Assembly: GCF_014204945.1 (NCBI RefSeq)
Contig: NZ_JACHMN010000002.1
Location: forward strand, 2,689,001 to 2,753,000
Reading direction: 5' to 3'
Source of the DNA: Allocatelliglobosispora scoriae
Lineage (GTDB): Bacteria; Actinomycetota; Actinomycetes; Mycobacteriales; Micromonosporaceae
Length of the DNA: 64,000 nt
In this document: in pieces, positions 23,645-33,162 of the stretch
Layout of the letters: each line of letters starts with the position of its first letter
Numbering within the stretch: position 1 is the stretch's first letter
Made by a program: the position numbers and the translations under genes
Notes under the pieces: generated by a model
Databases searched by the model: none
The model's input: only the letters and a program-made list of their open reading frames with translations
What the model was told of the DNA's origin: nothing

Positions 23645-24520
23645 CTACTTCTTGATGTAGAAGCGGAGGGTGATCCAGCCGGTGATGGCGCTGACCACGG
23701 CACCGATGCCCGCGAGCACCGGCAGCATCAGCCAGACGCTGCTCCACTTGAGCGGCGTCAGGATCTGGTTGAGGTCCTTGAGCTGCCCGTCCATCAGGAA
23801 GATCTTGCCCGCGACGAGTACGCCGAAGGCCATCAGCGCGCCGAGCACCGCGGCGAAGACCGCCTCCAGCACGAAGGGTGCCTGGATGAACCAGTTCGAG
23901 GCGCCGACGAGCTTCATCACCGACACTTCTCGGCGCTTGCTGTAAGCCGCGACCTGGATCGTGTTCGCCACGAGCAGCAGCGCCGCGATGCCCTGGATCA
24001 GCGACACGATCAGTGCCATGTTCTGGATCGACCCGAGGATGCCGAAGATCTTCTTCAGCAGTTCCTTCTGGTCGACGATCGTCGCGATGCCCGGCGAACC
24101 CTCGTAGGTCGCCTGGATCTCCTTGAACTGCTCCGGGTCCTTCAGGGTCAACCGGAACGAGCTCGGCAGCGACTCCGGGCCGATCGACTTCACCAGGTCC
24201 GGCACGTCCTGGAACTGCTCCTGGAAGCGCTGGTAGGCGATTTCCTTGCTCTCATAGAAGTAGCTCTTGACGAGGGGATCGTTCTTGATCTTGGTGTCAA
24301 GATCGGCCCGCTCCAGGTCAGGGATGTCCTTCTTGAGGAAGATCGAAACCTCGACCTTCTCGTAATAGAACGCCTTCATGTCGCCGGCCTGCTTGTAGAG
24401 GAGCAGGCTCGCGCCAAGCATGGTGAGCGACACCGCCATGGTGATGATCATGGCGACGGTCATCGTGACGTTGCGCCACAGACCGACGAACACTTCAGAC
24501 AGGACATACTTCGCGCGCAT
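23645..24520 (-). CDS. ftsX: Cell division protein FtsX
   Basis: 291 residues from ATG 24520 with GGAAGG-type site upstream. The N-terminus MRAKYVLSEVFVGLWRN leads to a first transmembrane helix (VAMIITMAVSLTMLGASLLL). A large extracellular loop of about 130 residues follows, then three helices in the C-terminal half (MALIVSLIQGIAALLLVANT, FVLEAVFAAVLGALMAFGV, LMLPVLAGIGAVVSAITGWI). This is FtsX topology, and the loop is where the partner hydrolase binds. It forms an ABC-type complex with FtsE encoded immediately upstream. Confidence 0.96.
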   Translation of the reverse strand: MRAKYVLSEVFVGLWRNVTMTVAMIITMAVSLTMLGASLLLYKQAGDMKAFYYEKVEVSIFLKKDIPDLERADLDTKIKNDPLVKSYFYESKEIAYQRFQEQFQDVPDLVKSIGPESLPSSFRLTLKDPEQFKEIQATYEGSPGIATIVDQKELLKKIFGILGSIQNMALIVSLIQGIAALLLVANTIQVAAYSKRREVSVMKLVGASNWFIQAPFVLEAVFAAVLGALMAFGVLVAGKIFLMDGQLKDLNQILTPLKWSSVWLMLPVLAGIGAVVSAITGWITLRFYIKK

Positions 24521-24612
24521 CGGGGGTTTCTTTCCTTCCGGATCTCCGCGGGATTCTGACGGCCACCTCGTCGGCACGCATCAGCGCGGGGGCGCCGGGC
24601 GTGCGGGGACGA

Positions 24613-25293
24613 TCAGCCGTAGACGCCCCGGGTCTGGTCACGCACGATCCGACCGCCCTCGATCTCGACGACGCGGCGGCGCATCTGGTTCACGATGTTG
24701 GAGTCGTGCGTCACCATCACGACCGTCGTGCCGGTCCGGTTGATCCGGTCCAGCAACCGCATGATCTCGATCGACGTGTCGGGGTCGAGGTTGCCGGTCG
24801 GCTCGTCCGCGAGCAGGATCAGCGGCCGGTTGACGAAGGCGCGCGCCACCGCCACCCGCTGCTGCTCACCACCCGAGAGCTCGTGCGGGTAACGGTGCTC
24901 CTTGCCGCCGAGGCCGACGAGCTCGAGGACCTCGGGCACGACTCGGCGGGCGACCGCCTTGGACTTGCCGATCACCTCGAGGGCGAAGGCCACGTTTTCA
25001 TATGCCGTGCGGTTAGGCAGCAGCCGGAAGTCTTGGAAGACACAGCCGATGGATCGACGGAAGCTGGGGATCTTCCAGCCGCGCATCGAGCCGACGTCCT
25101 TGCCGTTCACGAGGACCTTGCCCTTGTTGGGGGCGATCTCGTGGAGCAGCAGCTTGATGATGCTGGACTTTCCCGAGCCGGACGGTCCGATGAAAAAGAC
25201 GAAGTCGCCCTTCTCGATCGCGACCGACACGTCATCCAGCGACGGGCGGGACGCCTTGGGGTAGGTCTTGGTCACATGCTCAAGCCGAATCAC
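24613..25293 (-). CDS. ftsE: Cell division ATP-binding protein FtsE
   Basis: 226 residues. Walker [11 protein letters not shown]-loop near [11 protein letters not shown] signature [14 protein letters not shown], Walker [14 protein letters not shown] and the switch His in VTHDSN. It is the cytosolic ATPase of FtsEX, with FtsX the membrane partner encoded 92 bases downstream. It powers septal wall remodelling through the LytM protein. prfB is upstream on the same strand. Confidence 0.97.
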   Translation of the reverse strand: MIRLEHVTKTYPKASRPSLDDVSVAIEKGDFVFFIGPSGSGKSSIIKLLLHEIAPNKGKVLVNGKDVGSMRGWKIPSFRRSIGCVFQDFRLLPNRTAYENVAFALEVIGKSKAVARRVVPEVLELVGLGGKEHRYPHELSGGEQQRVAVARAFVNRPLILLADEPTGNLDPDTSIEIMRLLDRINRTGTTVVMVTHDSNIVNQMRRRVVEIEGGRIVRDQTRGVYG

Positions 25294-25363
25294 GCGGGAG
25301 AGTCTAGCCGGTCGAACTCGATCGCCAAGTCCCCCTACTCGTCCGGGTGGCCGGGACCAGCCG

Positions 25364-26476
25364 CTAAGCAGCCATTTGTTGCTGCTTACGCCACCGGATG
25401 CCCGCCTCGATGAAGGGATCGAGGTCGCCGTCGAAGACCGCGGTGGGGTTCCCGGTCTCGTGCTCGGTGCGAAGATCCTTCACCATCTGGTACGGGTGGA
25501 GCACGTAGCTGCGCATCTGGTCGCCCCAGGAGCCGGACGAGTCCGTCTTCAGCCCGTCGAGCTTGGCCTGCTCCTCCTGGCGCTTGCGTTCGAGCAGCCG
25601 GGCCTGGAGCACCCGCAGCGCCGACGCCTTGTTCTGCAGCTGCGACTTCTCGTTCTGGCAGGTGACGACGATGCCGGTCGGGATGTGGGTCAGCCGCACC
25701 GCGGAGTCGGTCGTGTTGACCGACTGCCCGCCCGGACCGCTGGACCGGTAGACGTCGACCCGCATGTCGTTCTCGGGGATCTCGATGTGGTCGGTCTGCT
25801 CCACCACGGGCAGCACCTCGACACCGGCGAAGCTCGTCTGCCGACGGCCCTGGTTGTCGAAGGGGCTGATCCGGACCAGCCGGTGCGTGCCCGACTCGAC
25901 CGAGAGCGTGCCGTAGGCGTAGGGAGCCTTCACCGCGAAGGTGGCGGACTTCAGACCGGCCTCCTCCGCGTAGGAGGTCTCGTAGACCTCCGTCGAGTAG
26001 CCGTGCCGCTCCGCCCATCGCAGGTACATCCGGAGCAGCATCTCGGCGAAGTCCGCGGCGTCGACGCCACCGGCACCCGCGCGGATGCTCACCACGGCCT
26101 CGCGAGGGTCGTACTCCCCCGAGAGCAGCGTGCGGACCTCGAGCTCCTCGATCGCCTTGTGCAAGATCGTGATCTCGGAGCCGACCTCGGTCAGCGAGCC
26201 GGCGTCACCCTCGGCCTCGGCGAGCTCGAGCAGGATGTGCGCGTCGTCGAGGCGGCCGCGCAGCTTCTCCAGCCTGTTGATCTCGCCGCTCGCGTAGGCG
26301 AGGCGCGAGGTGACCTCCTGAGCCCTCGCCTGATCGTCCCAGAGATCCGGCGCGGACGCCTGCTCTTCCAGTTCGGCTTTGAGTCGACGAAGGTTGTCGA
26401 CGTCGAGAACACCCTCGATGTTGCGAAGGGTGGCATCGAGCTGCTTGAGCTGGTCGGCATATTCCGCAGTGGTCAC
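25364..26476 (-). CDS. prfB: Peptide chain release factor 2
   Basis: 370 residues from GTG 26476, with CATAAT seven bases upstream, so probably leaderless. The catalytic GGQ is at residues 249-251 ([16 protein letters not shown]) and the anticodon-like SPF tripeptide is at 204-206 ([12 protein letters not shown]), defining RF2 (UGA and UAA). The reading frame is continuous: the programmed +1 frameshift that controls RF2 in E. coli is absent. Heads the prfB-ftsE-ftsX order. Confidence 0.97.
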   Translation of the reverse strand: MTTAEYADQLKQLDATLRNIEGVLDVDNLRRLKAELEEQASAPDLWDDQARAQEVTSRLAYASGEINRLEKLRGRLDDAHILLELAEAEGDAGSLTEVGSEITILHKAIEELEVRTLLSGEYDPREAVVSIRAGAGGVDAADFAEMLLRMYLRWAERHGYSTEVYETSYAEEAGLKSATFAVKAPYAYGTLSVESGTHRLVRISPFDNQGRRQTSFAGVEVLPVVEQTDHIEIPENDMRVDVYRSSGPGGQSVNTTDSAVRLTHIPTGIVVTCQNEKSQLQNKASALRVLQARLLERKRQEEQAKLDGLKTDSSGSWGDQMRSYVLHPYQMVKDLRTEHETGNPTAVFDGDLDPFIEAGIRWRKQQQMAA

Positions 26477-26695
26477 GAGCCCTATTATGGCCCCACCTCC
26501 GGTGAGGCTGGCGGCGTCCCTCGGGACCCGCTGGTTCGCGACCCTCTGCGCCGTCGGCACAGCAGAATCCCGGACAGCGGCGGGACGCCGCGACGTGGGC
26601 GCCGCCCTTGATGGGCGTGGCCATAGGAGGCCTGCACCCGGATGGGTGTCGACCGGTCAAGGCGGGCGCTGGCCAGGGCGCCCGGCTTCGTCAGG

Positions 26696-27211
26696 CTATT
26701 TGGCCGGAGCTGTCTTGAGCCAGCTCAGGGCCGCCTTGTGATAGGAGACGGCGAACTCGAGCGCAGCCGCTCCATATTCGTCACCCTCCTTCTTCGCTTC
26801 CTTGACCTGCTCCTTCGCGAGCGCGAGGGCCTCGGCGTGGTAGTCGCCGGCCCCGGCGATCAGCTCCTTGAGCTGGGTGCCGCCGTGCTGAGCGCCGAAG
26901 GCGACGCGCAGCGCGGTGGGGTTGCGCACCAGGTCGCGGCCAGGCTCCTCGCCCAACCAGCGGCTGAACGCGCGCTTGCCCGCGGCGGTGATCGAGTAGG
27001 GCTGGCTGGCGCGGGGGCCAGGCTTGCCCATCTTGACGTAGCCCAGATCGGCCAGTGCGGGAAGCTCCCGGTAAACCTGACTCCGAGTCATGGACCAGTA
27101 GGGTCCGAGGCGCCGGTCGGCAGCAGCCATCAGCTGTCCGCCCGTCATGGGACCCTCGTGCAGCAGGCCGAGAACGGCTGCCGCGGTTGCGTTGATTCCT
27201 GCATCCGCCAT
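26696..27211 (-). CDS. PadR family transcriptional regulator
   Basis: 171 residues from ATG 27211. Winged helix in residues about 5-85: ATAAAVLGLLHEGPMTGGQLM, then TRSQVYRELPALADLGYVKM and the wing PRASQPYSITAAGKRAF. The C-terminal part is helical and probably a dimer coil (EQVKEAKKEGDEYGAAALE). PadR proteins repress nearby stress or efflux genes, and a perfect inverted repeat at 27270-27288 is a candidate operator. No obvious target gene adjoins other than the ROK operon 224 bases away. Confidence 0.9.
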   Translation of the reverse strand: MADAGINATAAAVLGLLHEGPMTGGQLMAAADRRLGPYWSMTRSQVYRELPALADLGYVKMGKPGPRASQPYSITAAGKRAFSRWLGEEPGRDLVRNPTALRVAFGAQHGGTQLKELIAGAGDYHAEALALAKEQVKEAKKEGDEYGAAALEFAVSYHKAALSWLKTAPAK

Positions 27212-27269
27212 GCCTCTACGCTGCCACTTTGTCGGTCCAGTGTCCACTATTTCGCATAATCCACTGTGC

Positions 27270-27288
27270 ACTGTCTTGCAAAGACAGT
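27270..27288. promoter_or_regulatory. Inverted repeat upstream of padR
   Basis: ACTGTCTT, GCA, AAGACAGT: perfect 8-bp arms, 59 bases upstream of the padR start. A plausible PadR autoregulatory operator. Confidence 0.45.
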
Positions 27289-27343
27289 CCAGGAGAGACG
27301 CGCGGAGCGTCGGCGGCCGTGGTCAGGTGTCCGTTTTATCCTC

Positions 27344-27372
27344 TTGACGGCGCGGAACTGGCACTCTACCCT
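27344..27372 (+). promoter_or_regulatory. Strong promoter of the ROK/sugar operon
   Basis: TTGACG (27344-27349), 17-base spacer, TACCCT (27367-27372). The transcription start would be near 27379, inside the operator below. Confidence 0.7.
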
Positions 27373-27381
27373 CCGGAGTTA

Positions 27382-27400
27382 GTTAGTCAGTTTGCCTAAC
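27382..27400. promoter_or_regulatory. Probable ROK regulator operator
   Basis: GTTAGTCA, GTT, TGCCTAAC: arms match at seven of eight positions, and it lies right at the predicted start site. ROK regulators use similar A/T-rich palindromes. Binding here should block the promoter. Confidence 0.55.
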
Positions 27401-27434
27401 AGTTCGCCAAGATCACAGCGAGGAGGCGGAGGGG

Positions 27435-28628
27435 ATGACCCGACTTGCCGGATCGTCGAAGCTTCTGCGCGCCATGAACGAAAGCGCCACCCTGGCCCAT
27501 CTCCTGGACCGGGGCACCCTCACTCGTGGCGATCTCCGCGAGCTTACCGGCTTGAGCAAACCGACCACCTCAGACGTTCTGCGGAGACTTACCGACGCGG
27601 GGTTGGCAAAAGTCATCGGACACACCTCCGGCGGCCCCGGACCCAACGCCGAGATCTACGCGGCGAACCCGGCGGCGGGCTATGCCGTGGCGGTCTCGGT
27701 ACGCGAGGTGTCCGAGATCCCCGGGCCGTCGCTCACCGCCGCGCTGGTCGACCTCGCCGGCACCGTGCACGCCCGGATCGAGGACTCGATCGACCTGACC
27801 AGCCTGGATCCCGTCGATGCGATCACCAGGACCGTCGCGCACGTGATCGAACGGGCCGGGATCGACGCGAGCGCCGTCCGCCACGTGCAGCTCGGCGTAC
27901 CCGGCTCCTACGACCCCGGTACGGGTGTCATCCATCACATCGACGTCCCCGGCTTCACCCGGCCCGGACTGGTCGATCAGATCTCCGAACGCCTCGGTGC
28001 CACCGTCGAGGTGGAGAACGACGTCAACCTCGCCGCGATCGCCGAGCGCGAACGCGGCGTCGCCGTCGGCGGGGGCAGCTTCACCCTCTTCTGGTTCGAC
28101 GAGGGCCTCGGTCTCGCCATCGACCTCGGCGGCACGCTGCTGCGCGGCGCCCGGGGCGGCGCGGGTGAGATCGGCTATGTGCCGGTGGGCCTGCCCTCGG
28201 CCGACTCGCCCCGGTCCGACCTGCAGGATCTGATCGGCGGCGCGGCGGTGATCGCGCTCGGCGCGAAGCACGGCTTCGTCGCCACGACCCCCGGCACCGT
28301 CATCAGCCAGGCGCTCGCCTCTCCCGGCCCGCAGGCCGAGAGCTTCCTCACCGCCGTCGCGGCCCGGATCGCCCTCGGGCTGGCCGCCGTCGCCGGCGTG
28401 CTCGACCCACCCCTGATCGTGCTGGCGGGCGAGGTTGCCCAGGCCGGCGGCGAGGAGCTCGCTCAGCGTGTCCGAGCGGCTCTGCACAGCACCACCCCGC
28501 TCGACATCACCATCGCCGTCACCGGGATCACCGATGACGCCGTCCTGCTCGGCGCTCTCGACGCCGGGCTGCGCGCCGTGCGGGAGGGACTCATCAACGC
28601 GCTGCGCGCCAACGTGCCCGTCGACTGA
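27435..28628 (+). CDS. ROK family transcriptional regulator, zinc motif absent
   Basis: 397 residues; ATG with GGAGG upstream. Residues about 15-70 are the winged HTH (LAHLLDRGTLTRGDLRELTGLSKPTTSDVLRRL). Residues about 85-385 are the ROK sugar-kinase-like fold: FWFDEGLGLAIDLGGTLLRGARGGAGEIGYVPVG. The usual Cys-x-Cys-x4-Cys zinc site after GEIG is replaced by LPSADSPRSDLQ with no cysteine, so this is a divergent member. It should sense a sugar or sugar phosphate and repress the transport operon downstream, starting 164 bases later. Confidence 0.9.
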   Translation: MTRLAGSSKLLRAMNESATLAHLLDRGTLTRGDLRELTGLSKPTTSDVLRRLTDAGLAKVIGHTSGGPGPNAEIYAANPAAGYAVAVSVREVSEIPGPSLTAALVDLAGTVHARIEDSIDLTSLDPVDAITRTVAHVIERAGIDASAVRHVQLGVPGSYDPGTGVIHHIDVPGFTRPGLVDQISERLGATVEVENDVNLAAIAERERGVAVGGGSFTLFWFDEGLGLAIDLGGTLLRGARGGAGEIGYVPVGLPSADSPRSDLQDLIGGAAVIALGAKHGFVATTPGTVISQALASPGPQAESFLTAVAARIALGLAAVAGVLDPPLIVLAGEVAQAGGEELAQRVRAALHSTTPLDITIAVTGITDDAVLLGALDAGLRAVREGLINALRANVPVD

Positions 28629-28792
28629 CGACACTCGCCTATCGGCCGACAGAGCCTGAAACGGGCACATAACCCCAGATAACTCACGGTGGCTGGACCG
28701 GCCGCCTCCTTCGGCGTACCCGTTGGACGGCCCGGGTCGAGTCGTGATCAAACACATCCATTTCCGGGTTCCCATTGAGAGGAGAACCTTCG

Positions 28793-30118
28793 ATGCATCG
28801 TGCCCTGAATCGGCGGGCGACCGTCCTTTACGGCCTGACCGCAGCACTGATGACCGCCGCGGCCTGCACCCCCGCCCCGGCACCCGCACCGATCGCGACG
28901 CCTGGTGTCGAGCCGACCGGTACGGTCGAGCTCTGGCACTTCTTCACCGATCGTGAGGCGAAGACGCTCGACGAGACGCTCGCGAAGTTCAAGGCGAAAT
29001 ATCCGAAGGTGACGCTGACGGTCAAGGGCGGTCAGGACGACGCCAAGGTGACGACCGCGATCGGCGCGGGCACCGGCCCGGACGTCGCGATCAGCTACTC
29101 CACCGACATCGTCGGCAAGTTCTGCGCCGCCGGTGCCTGGGTGGACCTGAACCCCTACCTCCAGCGCGACGGCGTCGACCTGAACGCGATTCCGGCGGTG
29201 GCCCGGTCCTACACGGAGTTCCGGGGCAAGCGCTGCTCGATGCCGTTCCTCGCCGACGCCTACGGCTTCTACGTCAACAAGAAGCTGCTCGCCGAGGCGG
29301 GGATCGCGGAGGCGCCCAAGACGCTCGCCGAGCTCTCCGACGCCGCCAAGAAGCTCACCAAGCGCAAGCCCGACGGCACCATCGAGCGGGCGGGCTTCCT
29401 GCCGCTGTGGGGCTTCTACGAGAACTCCCCCGCGCACATGGCACCGATGGTCGGCGCGAAGTGGCTCAACGAGGACGGGACCTCGGCCGTCGGCTCCGAC
29501 CCGAAGTGGCAGGAGCTGCTCAAGTGGCAGAAAGAGCTGGTCGACTGGTACGGATACGACAAGCTGGAGAAGTTCCGGGCGAGCCTCGGTGACGAGTGGT
29601 CCGCCGACAACGCCTTCCACAAGGGACAGGTCGCGATGGCGATCGACGGCGAGTGGCGGATGGCGTTCCTCAAGGACCAGGCGCCGACCGTCGAGTTCGG
29701 GGTGGCTCCGCTGCCCGTCCTGGACGCGAGCCGGGCCGGGGCCGGCTACATCTCCGGCAACGTCATCGGCGTCTCGCGGACGGCGAAGAACCCCGAGGCG
29801 GCCTGGGCGCTGATCAAGTTCCTCACCACCGAGACCGACCCGATCGTGGAGCTCTCCAACGGCATCCGCAACGTGCCGACCACGACCGCCGCGCTGAACT
29901 CGCCGCAGCTCACGCCGGATCCCAACTTCAAGATCTTCCTGGACATCTTCGCCAACCCGAACTCGGGCACCACCCCGCCGAGCGCGATCGGCCCCGCCTA
30001 CCAGGAGACGCTCCAGGAGTTCCTGCAGGCCTACCAGTCCGGATCGAAGAAGGATCTCGCCGCCGGGCTCACCGACGTGGACACCCGGGTCGACAAGATG
30101 ATCAAGTTGGCCGGCTAG
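28793..30118 (+). CDS. ABC sugar-binding lipoprotein (SBP family 1)
   Basis: 441 residues from ATG 28793 with GAGAGGAGAA upstream; an earlier GTG adds only six residues. The lipobox is TAAAC at about residue 26. The mature part starts GTVELWHFFTDREAK and shows the family 1 pattern: KVTLTVKGGQDDAKVTTAIGAG, PFLADAYGFYVNKKLL, KGQVAMAIDGEWRM. It binds an oligo- or monosaccharide outside the membrane and passes it to the two permeases that follow. The sugar cannot be read from the sequence. No ATPase gene is in the cluster. Confidence 0.94.
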   Translation: MHRALNRRATVLYGLTAALMTAAACTPAPAPAPIATPGVEPTGTVELWHFFTDREAKTLDETLAKFKAKYPKVTLTVKGGQDDAKVTTAIGAGTGPDVAISYSTDIVGKFCAAGAWVDLNPYLQRDGVDLNAIPAVARSYTEFRGKRCSMPFLADAYGFYVNKKLLAEAGIAEAPKTLAELSDAAKKLTKRKPDGTIERAGFLPLWGFYENSPAHMAPMVGAKWLNEDGTSAVGSDPKWQELLKWQKELVDWYGYDKLEKFRASLGDEWSADNAFHKGQVAMAIDGEWRMAFLKDQAPTVEFGVAPLPVLDASRAGAGYISGNVIGVSRTAKNPEAAWALIKFLTTETDPIVELSNGIRNVPTTTAALNSPQLTPDPNFKIFLDIFANPNSGTTPPSAIGPAYQETLQEFLQAYQSGSKKDLAAGLTDVDTRVDKMIKLAG

Positions 30119-30123
30119 CCACC

Positions 30124-31074
30124 ATGGCATCCGCTGTCCTGAAGGGGGGCGCCGGTCGCATCCGGCGCTCCCTCGTCACCCTCACCTTCATCGGTCCGGC
30201 GCTGCTCGGGCTGGCGATCTTCCTGATCTATCCGCTGATCGCCGCGATCTACTTCTCGTTCACCCGGTTCGACATGTTCAACCCGCCGGTCTGGGTCGGG
30301 CTGGACTTCTGGAAGTACGTCCTGTTCGACGACCCGACCGTCCGCATCGCGGCGAAGAACACCCTCGTCTTCGTCGTGCTGATGGTCCCGGCCCGGATGG
30401 TCGGCGCCCTGCTCACGGCGATGCTCCTCAACGCCATGAAGCGGTCGCGCAGCATCTACCGGACGCTGTTCTACCTGCCCGCGCTGGCACCGCCGGTGAC
30501 CGCGACGATCGCCTTCGTCCTGCTCCTCAAGCCGGGCACGGGACCGGTCAACACGCTGCTGGCGAAGCTGGGGATCGAAGGGCCCGGCTGGTTCAACGAC
30601 CCCAACTGGGCCAAGGCGTCGCTGACGCTGCTCGCCCTCTGGGGCGTCGGCGACCTGATGATCATTTTTGTCGCCGCGCTGCTCGACGTACCGCAGGACC
30701 TCTACGAGGCCGCATCGCTGGACGGGGCGAACCGGTGGCAGAAGTTCCGGTTCGTCACGCTGCCGACGATCTCGCCGGTGCTGCTCTTCGCGACGATCAC
30801 CGGGGTCATCGGCACGCTGAACTACTTCACCCAGGCGGCGGTCGCCGGGAGCGTCGCGTCCGGTCAGGTCACCTCGGGGTCGGGCATCGCCGGGACCTTC
30901 GGCTACCCGGAGAACTCGACGCTCACCTATCCGATGCGGCTCTACTCGATCGGTTTCAGCAACAACCTCTTCGGCGCGGCCAACGTGATGGCCGTGATCC
31001 TCTTCGTGGTCTCGATGGGCGCGACGCTCATCCTGCTCCGCAGGTTCAAGGCATTCACGGGAGGTGGCAGGTGA
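30124..31074 (+). CDS. ABC sugar transporter permease, MalF/UgpA-type
   Basis: 316 residues from ATG 30124, six bases after the binding-protein gene. Six transmembrane segments, the first FIGPALLGLAIFLIYPLIAAIYF. The EAA loop that docks to the ATPase is EAASLDGANRWQKFRFVTLP. The stop overlaps the next gene by four bases (GTGA), so translation is coupled. Forms a heterodimer with the next permease. The ATPase must come from elsewhere, possibly a shared MsiK-like protein, as is usual in actinobacteria. Confidence 0.94.
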   Translation: MASAVLKGGAGRIRRSLVTLTFIGPALLGLAIFLIYPLIAAIYFSFTRFDMFNPPVWVGLDFWKYVLFDDPTVRIAAKNTLVFVVLMVPARMVGALLTAMLLNAMKRSRSIYRTLFYLPALAPPVTATIAFVLLLKPGTGPVNTLLAKLGIEGPGWFNDPNWAKASLTLLALWGVGDLMIIFVAALLDVPQDLYEAASLDGANRWQKFRFVTLPTISPVLLFATITGVIGTLNYFTQAAVAGSVASGQVTSGSGIAGTFGYPENSTLTYPMRLYSIGFSNNLFGAANVMAVILFVVSMGATLILLRRFKAFTGGGR

Positions 31075-31901
31075 ACCGCAAGCAGAACTTCCTCGGCTTC
31101 GTCGCACGGCACGCGATCGGCATCGCGCTCGCGGTGATGTTCCTCGCGCCGATCGTCTTCCTCTTCCTCACGTCCTTCATGACCAGCAACCAGACGCTCA
31201 CGTCGAATTTCTGGCCGCAGACGTGGCACCCGGGCAACTATGCCGAGGCATTCCAGAAGGCACCGCTGCTGCGCTATATCGGCAACACCTTCCTCTATGC
31301 GATTCTCGCCACAGTTTTCATGGTGGTGTCGAGCGTGCCGGCGGCGTACGCGCTGAGCAAGCTGAAGTGGCGCGGCCGCAACCTGACGATGATTTTGATC
31401 ATCTGCATGATGATGCTCCCGCCGCAGGTCACGACCGTTCCGCTCTACATGATGTGGGCCAACGCCGGCCTCACCGGGTCGCTGTGGCCGCTCATCCTGC
31501 CGATGCTGCTCGGCGACGCTTTCTCGATCTTCCTGCTGCGCCAGTTCCTCGTCACGATCCCCGACGAATACCTCGACGCCGCCCGCGTCGATGGCGCAGG
31601 TGAATGGCGTACGCTGCTGCGCGTCATCGTGCCGATGGCCCGTCCGGGCATCGCCGCGGCGGCGATGTTCCAGTTCTTCTACGCCTGGAACGACTATTAC
31701 GGACCATTTCTGTATACGAGCGAGAACCAGGAGTCATGGACCATCTCACTGGGTCTGGCCTCGTTCCGCTCGCTGCATCACGTCGAGTGGCACCTCGTCA
31801 GTGCGGCCACTCTGCTCACCATGGTGCCGGTCATCGTGCTCTTCTTCTTTGCCCAGAAGGCATTCGTCGAAGGCGTCACGCTCACCGGTGTGAAGGGATA
31901 A
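31071..31901 (+). CDS. ABC sugar transporter permease, MalG/UgpE-type
   Basis: 276 residues from GTG 31071, inside the GTGA overlap with the previous stop and preceded by GGAGGTGG. Transmembrane segments include AIGIALAVMFLAPIVFLFLTS and FLYAILATVFMVVSSVPAAYAL. The EAA loop is DAARVDGAGEWRTLLRVIVP. Together with the upstream permease it forms the membrane channel. The GH4 gene starts seven bases after its stop. Confidence 0.94.
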   Translation: MNRKQNFLGFVARHAIGIALAVMFLAPIVFLFLTSFMTSNQTLTSNFWPQTWHPGNYAEAFQKAPLLRYIGNTFLYAILATVFMVVSSVPAAYALSKLKWRGRNLTMILIICMMMLPPQVTTVPLYMMWANAGLTGSLWPLILPMLLGDAFSIFLLRQFLVTIPDEYLDAARVDGAGEWRTLLRVIVPMARPGIAAAAMFQFFYAWNDYYGPFLYTSENQESWTISLGLASFRSLHHVEWHLVSAATLLTMVPVIVLFFFAQKAFVEGVTLTGVKG

Positions 31902-31908
31902 CAACGAA

Positions 31909-33162
31909 ATGAAGATCGCGGTGGTCGGCGGTGGGTCGACCTATACCCCGGAGCTGATCGACGGGTTCGCTCGCCTCAACGCAGAGGTGACCGAATTGAC
32001 GCTGGTCGACCCGGCAGCCGACCGGCTGTCCGTCGTCGGCCCGTTCGCCGAGCGGATCTTCCGCCGTTACGGCCATGCCGGGCGGATCAGCTGGACCACC
32101 GATCTGGACGAGGGCCTGACCGGCGCCGACGTCGTGATCATCCAGCTCCGGGTCGGCGGCCAGAACGCCCGCATCAGCGACGAGACATTCCCCCTGGAGT
32201 GCGGCTGCATCGGTCAGGAGACGACCGGCGCCGGCGGCCTCGCCAAGGCGATGCGGACCATTCCGGTCGTGCTCGACGTGGCCGACCGGGCTCGCCGGCT
32301 CGCCAAGCCCGGTGCCTGGATCGTCAACTTCACCAACCCGACGGGCCTCGTCACCCGGGCTCTGCTCGACGCCGGGCACAGGGCGGTCGGCCTCTGCAAC
32401 GTCGCCATCGGCTTCCAGCGGCGCTTCGCCGCGATGCTCGGCGTCGAACCCGAGGCGGTCACCCTCGACCACGTCGGCCTCAACCACCTGACCTGGGAGC
32501 GCGCCGCCTACGTCGACGGCGTGGACCGGCTGCCCGAGCTGATGGCGGCCCACCTCGACGAACTCGCCGAGACAGTCGTGCTGCCGTCGCGGATCCTGGA
32601 GTCGCTCGGCTCGGTGCCGTCCTATTACCTGCGCTACTTCTACTCCCACGACGTGGTCGTCGAAGAGGAGCGGGGAGCGCCGACGCGCGGGCAGAAGGTC
32701 GCCGAGATGGAGGCGACGCTGCTGGAGATGTATGCCGACCCGGCGCTGGACACCAAGCCGGAGCTGCTCGCCAAGCGCGGCGGCGCGTTCTACTCCGAGG
32801 CGGCGGTCGGGCTGATCGGCTCGCTGCTCAGCGGCGACGGCGCGGTCCACTCGGTCAACGTGCGCAACAACGGCACGCTGCCGTTCCTCAGCGACGAGGC
32901 GGTCATCGAGGTCAGCTGCCGGGTGGACGGGTCCGGCGCCACGCCGCTGCCGGTCACCCCGGTCGGGCCGCACCTGGCCGGACTCATCGCCCACGTCAGC
33001 GGGTACGAGGAGCTCGCCATCCTCGCCGCGACCCTCGGTGGACGGGAGCGCGTCTATCAGGCGCTGCTCGCCCACCCGCTCGTCGGACAGCACGACCTCG
33101 CCGAGGGCCTCACCGACCTGCTGCTCGCCGAGAACGCAGCGCACTTCAAGTGGGTGTCATGA
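31909..33162 (+). CDS. Glycoside hydrolase family 4 (6-phospho-beta-glucosidase-like)
   Basis: 417 residues. NAD-binding N-terminus [20 protein letters not shown], then VDPAADR. Downstream [21 protein letters not shown] (Cys and His-linked metal site region) and [14 protein letters not shown] are GH4 signatures. GH4 enzymes use NAD and Mn2+ in a redox-assisted cleavage, usually of 6-phospho-glycosides made by a PTS. Here the neighbours are an ABC transporter and a sugar kinase, so the substrate may be phosphorylated after uptake or not at all. The next gene overlaps by four bases. Confidence 0.93.
   Translation: MKIAVVGGGSTYTPELIDGFARLNAEVTELTLVDPAADRLSVVGPFAERIFRRYGHAGRISWTTDLDEGLTGADVVIIQLRVGGQNARISDETFPLECGCIGQETTGAGGLAKAMRTIPVVLDVADRARRLAKPGAWIVNFTNPTGLVTRALLDAGHRAVGLCNVAIGFQRRFAAMLGVEPEAVTLDHVGLNHLTWERAAYVDGVDRLPELMAAHLDELAETVVLPSRILESLGSVPSYYLRYFYSHDVVVEEERGAPTRGQKVAEMEATLLEMYADPALDTKPELLAKRGGAFYSEAAVGLIGSLLSGDGAVHSVNVRNNGTLPFLSDEAVIEVSCRVDGSGATPLPVTPVGPHLAGLIAHVSGYEELAILAATLGGRERVYQALLAHPLVGQHDLAEGLTDLLLAENAAHFKWVS

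Noticed and set aside
26476-26560. Programmed frameshift in prfB
   Set aside because: The frame from GTG 26476 is continuous with no internal UGA, so no frameshift is needed.
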